From a virus: 50,163 bases of DNA. Positions 45,243-50,163 of this stretch are shown one piece after another. Where the stretch lies: the IMG/VR virus record IMGVR_UViG_3300009528_000007, positions 1 through 50,163 of that record; one strand, written 5' to 3'. The position numbers and the translations under genes were made by a program. The stretch's first letter is position 1. The number at the start of each line of letters is the position of its first letter. Below the pieces are notes generated by a model. The model did no database searches. It saw only the letters and a program-made list of their open reading frames with translations, and was not told the origin of the DNA.

Positions 45243-47594
45243 ATGCCTGAGCAAGAAGATTATCTAACCAAGTGGATGAACCCAACCCAACAACCCCAAG
45301 CTACCCAGAAACAAACTGATTATTTATCCAAGTGGATGGAGCAGGCTAAACCCATCACACCCGAGGGTGGCACTTCTCGTTGGCAAGAAGAATTCTGGCC
45401 TTCGCTAGGAGAAGTTGTTAAGGAGATACCCGCAGTCAAGGGTTGGTCTAAGTTTATAACTGAACAAGCTCCCTCAAAGGAGTTCTGGAAAAGATCGGGG
45501 AAAAACCTAGCAACCGAAATACAACAATTTATGCGTGAGAAAATCATAGACGAAAGAGAGGCTTCTAGGATAGCAGTAAGGCTTGGCGAGAAGATGAGCC
45601 CAGAACTACAAGAATGGTATGGTGAAAATGTATACAGGAGTGTCGTGGGCGGAGAAGAGCCACAGGCTATCCTTCAATCAATAAAGAAAAAACCTGGACT
45701 CAAGGAAATAGGAGTTGGTGCTGGAAAAGGTGTCATTGATTTTTTCACATACTTGCCAGAAATATTTGATAAGTTTGTCCAAAACCCTGGTGATACAATA
45801 GAAAATAACCCAGCAGGCATCTTGATGTTGGCCTTTGTAACCGCAAGAGGTGGGTACAAGTCAATGAAAGCAAAGGCAAAGGCTGGGAAGCCTACCACTG
45901 GGAAAGATATACACCGAGTTATAGATGAGATGCCTAATAAGCTTTTAAGTAAGAAACAAAAACTTGAGATAAAATCAAAGATTCCAGGACAGCTAGAATT
46001 ACCACTTGGAAACATAGAACAGCTATCCCCGTATCAGAAAGTTGTAAATGCTATTACAGAGGCGGGTAAAACCAGGAAAGTGCAGGAAGCATTGTATGTA
46101 GAAGCACGTGGGAAGAAGTTCGTAAAAGCAGAAGCAGTTGGCAAAAAGGTTAAGGGTGAAAAAGGATATTATACTGAGATAGCACAACTGAAGGGTGAAT
46201 TACCAAAAGCTGGGTTTGAATCTATTAGGAATAAACTAACACAGGCAGATATTGATTCAATGTTTAAACAGATTACTGATAGTCCAGCATTAACTTGGTT
46301 GGAAACAGTTCCAGCCAGAAAGGGACTTGCTAAATTATTTGGGGAATATGGTGGTGTTGTACCTACTGAAGGAGAATTAGTTTTACTAAATCGTGTTTTC
46401 CCCAAGGAATTTATTCAAACTATAATGAGTAAGCGTCCCGTGTGGGATAAAATTAAGACTGGTATGCTAGAGGGAGCAAATGTTCCTCGGGCACTTATGG
46501 CATCGTTTGATTTATCTTTTGGTCTCAGGCAGGGCGTGTTTCTTGCAGCTCGCTATCCCAAGGAGTTTGCAAAATCTTTCGCTGCTCAATTCAAGTTATT
46601 CGGGAGCGAAAAAGCATCCAAGTTACTAAGTGAAGAAATAGCCAGTCGCCCAACTTATAAACTAATGAAGCGATACGGTAAAAAACAACTGGCACTTACG
46701 GAGATGGACGCTACTCTTAGTTTGCGAGAGGAAGCATTTATGGGAGCAGCGTGGGCAGAGAAAATACCACTCGTTGGCAAGGGAGTTAGGGCATCGAATA
46801 GGGCATACACTGGTTTTGCAAATAAACTAAGGGCAGATGTGTTCGACCATTTAGTAAGGGCAGCCGAGAAGACTGGACGCAACCCATGGAAAGACCCTAA
46901 GCTCGTAGATAGTATTATTGAGTTCGTTAACGCAGGGAGTGGGCGTGGTTCGTGGAAGATACTTGAAAGGTCTGCCGTCAATCTCAACACAGTTCTGTTT
47001 TCACCAAGATTAATGGCCTCCCGACTAAACTTACTTAATCCTGGGTTTTATATAAAGCTAGACCCATTTGTCAGGAAGCAAGCATTACAATCTTTATTTG
47101 CATTTGCAGGAGCAGCTACAACTGTCTTAGGGATGGCAAGGTTAGCTGGTGCTGATGTAGAGACTAATATGCGCAGTGCTGACTTTGGTAAGATTAGAAT
47201 TGAGGATACTCGTATCGACATTATGGGTGGTTTCCAACAATACATTAGAACGGCAGCACAGTTCACGACTGGTCAGATTAAAAGCACGACAACGGGAGAA
47301 ATCACTGGAGTTGGCGAGGGATATAAGCCTCCAACTAGGTTGGGTCTTGTGGGGAGGGGATTGGAATATAAACTAGCCCCTGTCGCATCTTTTGCTGTTG
47401 CTTTATTGCGAGGCCGTGGCCCCTTTGGTGGAAGCATACCTAGTGAAGCTGCCAAAAAGTTTGTACCGATGGTTATGCAAGACATATATGAATTAGCTGA
47501 AGAAGATCCCGAGTTGTTGCCAGTGTCTATCTTAGGAATTTTTGGTACTGGGATACAAACATATGGCACAAGAGGTCCGAAGGTTATTTATTAA
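45243..47594 (+). CDS. Large internal virion protein with LPD38-like C-terminus (783 aa)
   Basis: Tandem start motifs DYLTKWMNP and DYLSKWMEQ. The C-terminal part (about 594-783) with SADFGKIRIEDTRIDIMGGF, QQYIRT, FTTGQIKSTTTGEITG and KLAPVASF matches the pattern of large-polyvalent-protein-associated domain LPD38 as I recall it. Hydrophobic stretch AFAGAATTVLGMARLAG may insert into membrane. It probably acts as the major ejection-channel protein. Confidence 0.7.
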   Translation: MPEQEDYLTKWMNPTQQPQATQKQTDYLSKWMEQAKPITPEGGTSRWQEEFWPSLGEVVKEIPAVKGWSKFITEQAPSKEFWKRSGKNLATEIQQFMREKIIDEREASRIAVRLGEKMSPELQEWYGENVYRSVVGGEEPQAILQSIKKKPGLKEIGVGAGKGVIDFFTYLPEIFDKFVQNPGDTIENNPAGILMLAFVTARGGYKSMKAKAKAGKPTTGKDIHRVIDEMPNKLLSKKQKLEIKSKIPGQLELPLGNIEQLSPYQKVVNAITEAGKTRKVQEALYVEARGKKFVKAEAVGKKVKGEKGYYTEIAQLKGELPKAGFESIRNKLTQADIDSMFKQITDSPALTWLETVPARKGLAKLFGEYGGVVPTEGELVLLNRVFPKEFIQTIMSKRPVWDKIKTGMLEGANVPRALMASFDLSFGLRQGVFLAARYPKEFAKSFAAQFKLFGSEKASKLLSEEIASRPTYKLMKRYGKKQLALTEMDATLSLREEAFMGAAWAEKIPLVGKGVRASNRAYTGFANKLRADVFDHLVRAAEKTGRNPWKDPKLVDSIIEFVNAGSGRGSWKILERSAVNLNTVLFSPRLMASRLNLLNPGFYIKLDPFVRKQALQSLFAFAGAATTVLGMARLAGADVETNMRSADFGKIRIEDTRIDIMGGFQQYIRTAAQFTTGQIKSTTTGEITGVGEGYKPPTRLGLVGRGLEYKLAPVASFAVALLRGRGPFGGSIPSEAAKKFVPMVMQDIYELAEEDPELLPVSILGIFGTGIQTYGTRGPKVIY

Positions 47595-47595
47595 A

Positions 47596-47793
47596 ATGGG
47601 TAAAATAAAAGTTAGGACTTCTATTGCTTTTTTGATTTGGGCTGCTCTGCTCAGCGGTGCCTTTGTGTTTACTGGATTTCGTGAAACTGCCCAATTCAGC
47701 ACCTACGCTACGTGGATTACGCTGGGACTCACGGCATACACAGGGAAGCGATTATTTCAGAGGCATCAGAAACTTAATGGTGGAAAGCAATGA
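47596..47793 (+). CDS. Small membrane protein, holin candidate (65 aa)
   Basis: Start ATG 47596 just after the previous stop. One strong TM segment (AFLIWAALLSGAFVFTGF) and a second weaker one (YATWITLGLTAYTG), basic tail (KLNGGKQ). Class II holin topology; located before the spanin-like gene. ATGA overlap. Confidence 0.58.
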   Translation: MGKIKVRTSIAFLIWAALLSGAFVFTGFRETAQFSTYATWITLGLTAYTGKRLFQRHQKLNGGKQ

Positions 47794-48404
47794 ACCTAAA
47801 GGGTGTCACAGTAGTTGTCGCACTAAGCTTGGCGATGGTGTTTCTCTTGATGGACAAATGCGGCAACTCCCGCAAGGCGGATGAGTTGAAGGAGCGGTAT
47901 GAAGAAGCCAGTCAGATAGCTAAAGTGGAGAGGCTGATAAAGGAAGAGATAATAAAGGAACAAGAGAAGAGGATTGAAGAACAAGATTTACTAATCGCTG
48001 AAGCTAATAAAAAGGTTGAGATAAAGGAGAGTCATATTTCAATTTTGGGTAATACGGTTACTGAGCTAGAGGAAGAGTTTGGTGGCCTTGCCGACAAAGA
48101 CGCCAAAATTGACAACCTCATGAAACAAGTCGAAGTGTGGAAGGAGAAGTTTTCACTAAGCCAGAGTATTATTGCAGATAAAGATGACATAATATTCAGC
48201 CTTACTGCACAATATCAGGCACAACTGGTCATTAGTAATGCATATAAAGATATGTATGATACCCTTACCTTGAATATGAAGAAGCTAGAATCTATTGTAA
48301 CCGCTCAGGATTGGCAAATAAAAAGACTCAAGCTAACTGGTGGGCTTAAAACAAGTATAGTATTAGGTTTAGCTGGACTTATTATCTTCAATATGGTAAA
48401 ATAA
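47790..48404 (+). CDS. Membrane-spanning coiled-coil protein, spanin candidate (204 aa)
   Basis: N-terminal hydrophobic segment (VTVVVALSLAMVFLLM) followed by DKCGN, then about 150 residues of heptad coiled coil, then a C-terminal TM (SIVLGLAGLIIFNMV). This topology recalls unimolecular spanins (outer-membrane anchor plus inner-membrane TM), but no proper lipobox precedes the Cys, so the role is inferred. Confidence 0.55.
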   Translation: MNLKGVTVVVALSLAMVFLLMDKCGNSRKADELKERYEEASQIAKVERLIKEEIIKEQEKRIEEQDLLIAEANKKVEIKESHISILGNTVTELEEEFGGLADKDAKIDNLMKQVEVWKEKFSLSQSIIADKDDIIFSLTAQYQAQLVISNAYKDMYDTLTLNMKKLESIVTAQDWQIKRLKLTGGLKTSIVLGLAGLIIFNMVK

Positions 48405-48408
48405 ATAT

Positions 48409-48807
48409 ATGAACAAATATAGAAAAGTCATGGAACAAAAACTAGGGAGGAAATTAAATCCCAAAGAACTAGTACACCATAAAGACGGCGACTCACATAA
48501 TGATAACCCAGGAAATTTAGCATTAACAGACAACAAAACACATCCAACATTACCTCACCTTGACTCCAAGGAGTGGGAAAGGGTTGTTCTAAATATACTT
48601 GAGAAAGAAGGTGATTTTCGGGGAGTTTCATTAAGTAGGAGTTTGGATGCTTTTTTTACCGCAAGACAAAAGGAAATTATTTTCAGTAGGTTACATGAAT
48701 TCTCCCAATCTAAAACAGAACAAGAGTACTATTCTCGTACCATAAAGAAGAAATTACGAGCCTTGGCAAATCCTATGCTACAAAGACTTGTAAATTACAT
48801 ATTATAA
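48409..48807 (+). CDS. HNH endonuclease (132 aa)
   Basis: HNH_3-type core LVHHKDGDSHNDNPGNLAL (residues 21-39), then a C-terminal SKTEQEYYSRTIKKKLRALA helix-turn-helix region common in such enzymes. Inserted between spanin-like and holin-like genes, another selfish element. Confidence 0.8.
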   Translation: MNKYRKVMEQKLGRKLNPKELVHHKDGDSHNDNPGNLALTDNKTHPTLPHLDSKEWERVVLNILEKEGDFRGVSLSRSLDAFFTARQKEIIFSRLHEFSQSKTEQEYYSRTIKKKLRALANPMLQRLVNYIL

Positions 48808-48821
48808 TTAAAGGATTAATT

Positions 48822-49004
48822 ATGGACATAAATGGACTACACCAAATTGTTATTTTTCTACGTGAGGACTTTAAAGCCTTTCGGAACAACGAGTTTCATT
48901 CGCTTGAAGAAAAAGTTAATAAACTTAGTGTAAAAATTGCTTGGATGCTGGGTGGCTTCACTGTGTTAAACGGACTAGTCTGGGTGTTGATTAAGATACT
49001 ATGA
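48822..49004 (+). CDS. XhlA-like/holin candidate (60 aa)
   Basis: Amphipathic helix (HSLEEKVNKLSVKIAWM) then a C-terminal TM (GGFTVLNGLVWVLIKIL), the shape of XhlA-type haemolysin/holin proteins. ATGA overlap with the next gene. With the M15 endolysin at 39.8 kb, it could permeabilise the membrane. Confidence 0.6.
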   Translation: MDINGLHQIVIFLREDFKAFRNNEFHSLEEKVNKLSVKIAWMLGGFTVLNGLVWVLIKIL

Positions 49005-49258
49005 CCAAGAAACTCGTACCCATTGACCATCACAAAGAGAAAGACCTGAGACTCATACGTGAAAGACTACTAAAGATCATCAAAGATGAGGACTCCAAGG
49101 CTAAAGATGTAACAGATGCCTCGAAGCTACTCGCTAGAGTCCATAAAGCACTACTCCCAGAAAAGATAGAGAAGGTATCACCCGAAGAAAAGAAAAGAGA
49201 ACAAGAGCTGACAGATACAGATAAGGATGTAATAAAGGAAGCTCTTGGATTTAGCTAA
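49001..49258 (+). CDS. Putative terminase small subunit (85 aa)
   Basis: Helical, charged (DLRLIRERLLKIIKDEDSKA...), directly before terL and overlapping its start. Small terminases are usually 100-180 aa, so this is short and the call rests on position. It would bind DNA at the packaging site. Confidence 0.5.
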   Translation: MTKKLVPIDHHKEKDLRLIRERLLKIIKDEDSKAKDVTDASKLLARVHKALLPEKIEKVSPEEKKREQELTDTDKDVIKEALGFS

Positions 49259-50163
49259 CCTCACTCTCTCTCAACTCCGCTTCATCACCGACAGCTCACT
49301 CTTTTGGTTTATCAAGATTTTCGGGAGGGCGGCAAAGGAAGCGGGTGAGGACTCCACTCTAGAAATTCATAAGCCACTCTGCGACTGGTGGCAAGACCCC
49401 AACAATAAGAGAATCGGACTTGGTATGCCTCGTGACTGGTTGAAAAGCACGGACTTCACATGTTGGGATGCCATACGAGACTATCTTCTAAACCCAGAGG
49501 AACGGCAGCTTATCGGCATGGAGAAAGCAGGGTTAGCTAAGAAGAAACTAAACTGGATAAAACAACAACTCCTGAGTAATAAACTTCTTAGGAAAGTCTA
49601 CGCCGATAGACTCCATAAAGTTACTCCCGCATGGACTAAGGATAAAGATGTTCGCTGGAGTTCTGAGATAATAGATTTACCACGAGAGGGAATATATGCT
49701 GACCCTAGTATCCAAATTGTTGGGATAAAGAGTGCTGCTCAATCAGGACATTTCACCATAATTAGACCCGACGATATTATCGGAAAGGCCGCTCTTGATT
49801 CTATAGTTGTAATGAAGAATGCCTTCACGTGGATAGACAACTTAAATGAACTTCTCGTTGACCCTCACTGGGAGAGACCATCGGGTAGTAGGATTAAAAT
49901 GGTCGGCTCTCCTTGGGGAGAAGGAGATGTGTATGACTATACCAGGAGAGAATACCCAGAGTATCAATGGAAGATAGCCCCCGCTTTAAAGGATATAGAA
50001 CTAAAGGATACAGAACAGATTACTTGGGTGCAGAATCCCAATGTCGGAGATGGTGAATCAAATTTCCCAATGTTCCCTACTAAGTACTACAAGACAATGA
50101 TGGCAAACCCAGAGAAGCAATCAATCTTTTGGTCTCAGCACCAGTGTAACCCACAGAAAGCGA
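49245..50163 (+). CDS. terL: Terminase large subunit, N-terminal part (continues at position 1)
   Basis: Start is TTG 49245, inside the end of the previous gene, with AAGGA six bases upstream. The first ATG is some 60 codons further in. The ATPase motif reads GMPRDWLKST (residues 60-69), an atypical Walker A with Lys in the position found in gp17-type large terminases. The frame runs through the terminal repeat to residue 535. It translocates and cuts DNA at the portal. Confidence 0.83.
   Translation, partial: MDLANLTLSQLRFITDSSLFWFIKIFGRAAKEAGEDSTLEIHKPLCDWWQDPNNKRIGLGMPRDWLKSTDFTCWDAIRDYLLNPEERQLIGMEKAGLAKKKLNWIKQQLLSNKLLRKVYADRLHKVTPAWTKDKDVRWSSEIIDLPREGIYADPSIQIVGIKSAAQSGHFTIIRPDDIIGKAALDSIVVMKNAFTWIDNLNELLVDPHWERPSGSRIKMVGSPWGEGDVYDYTRREYPEYQWKIAPALKDIELKDTEQITWVQNPNVGDGESNFPMFPTKYYKTMMANPEKQSIFWSQHQCNPQKA
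50041..50163. repeat. Terminal direct repeat, right copy
   Basis: Identical to 1-123. See the left copy; both lie in terL. Confidence 0.97.

Noticed and set aside
1-50163. CRISPR arrays, tRNA genes, insertion sequences, integrase and attachment sites
   Set aside because: I looked on both strands and saw no regularly spaced repeats, cloverleaf T-arm motif, transposase or recombinase.

Overview
The window is one complete tailed-phage genome. Bases 1-123 are repeated exactly at 50041-50163, and the large terminase gene runs off the right end and continues in frame at the left end. The molecule is therefore circularly closed or terminally redundant, with a unique length of 50,040 bp. It encodes a portal, scaffold, HK97-type capsid, head-tail connector, P22 gp10-like hub, fibre and internal virion proteins, but no tape measure, tail tube or sheath. 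This suggests a short-tailed (podovirus-like) phage. No integrase, RNA polymerase or DNA polymerase is visible, so host polymerases probably do the synthesis. Promoters are sigma70-like (TTGACA-N16/17-TATAAT type) and most starts have AGGAGG-type Shine-Dalgarno (SD) sites, so the host is a bacterium. I cannot name it.

Layout. (1) 813-16,755, minus strand: about 55 small, tightly overlapping genes, mostly ATGA, GTGA or TGATG couplings. They hold the replication/recombination set: a RecA/DnaB-type ATPase, a calcineurin-like phosphoesterase, a PD-(D/E)XK exonuclease, an OB-fold SSB-like protein and a resolvase-like nuclease. They also hold two HTH regulators, several single-TM peptides and many small CxxC zinc-ribbon proteins. 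Many of these genes are too short for ordinary ORF calling and were read by hand. (2) 16,043-17,540: a regulatory zone with divergent promoters, several perfect inverted repeats, an operator-like motif family and a Fur-box-like palindrome. It is the best candidate for an origin or master switch. (3) 16,961-22,990, plus strand: second early/middle block with a DNA methyltransferase, small paralogues, a YopX-like protein and two structured-RNA candidates. Several genes here are driven by near-identical promoters. (4) 23,163-32,998: an HNH nuclease, portal, scaffold, decoration protein, major capsid, a large appendage-like protein, and a Rossmann-like protein coupled to a methyltransferase. (5) 33,039-40,269: connector and tail genes, a GroES-like co-chaperonin, a 22-repeat fibre and an M15-type endolysin. 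(6) 40,341-47,594: a signal-bearing protein behind an SD-sequestering hairpin, a GNAT-like protein, then internal/ejection proteins interrupted by an HNH gene. (7) 47,596-49,004: small membrane proteins (holin and spanin candidates) with another HNH gene, then a putative small terminase and the large terminase.

How it works together (inference). The minus block and the 17-23 kb plus block probably fire first from individual sigma70 promoters. The plus-strand block from 23 kb through the terminase is the late virion and lysis programme. The most unusual signals are a hairpin repeat placed before ribosome binding sites of small early genes, a coupled early gene interrupted by an in-frame amber codon, a compact pseudoknot-like RNA overlapping a start codon, and a 12-bp hairpin that hides the SD of an exported protein.
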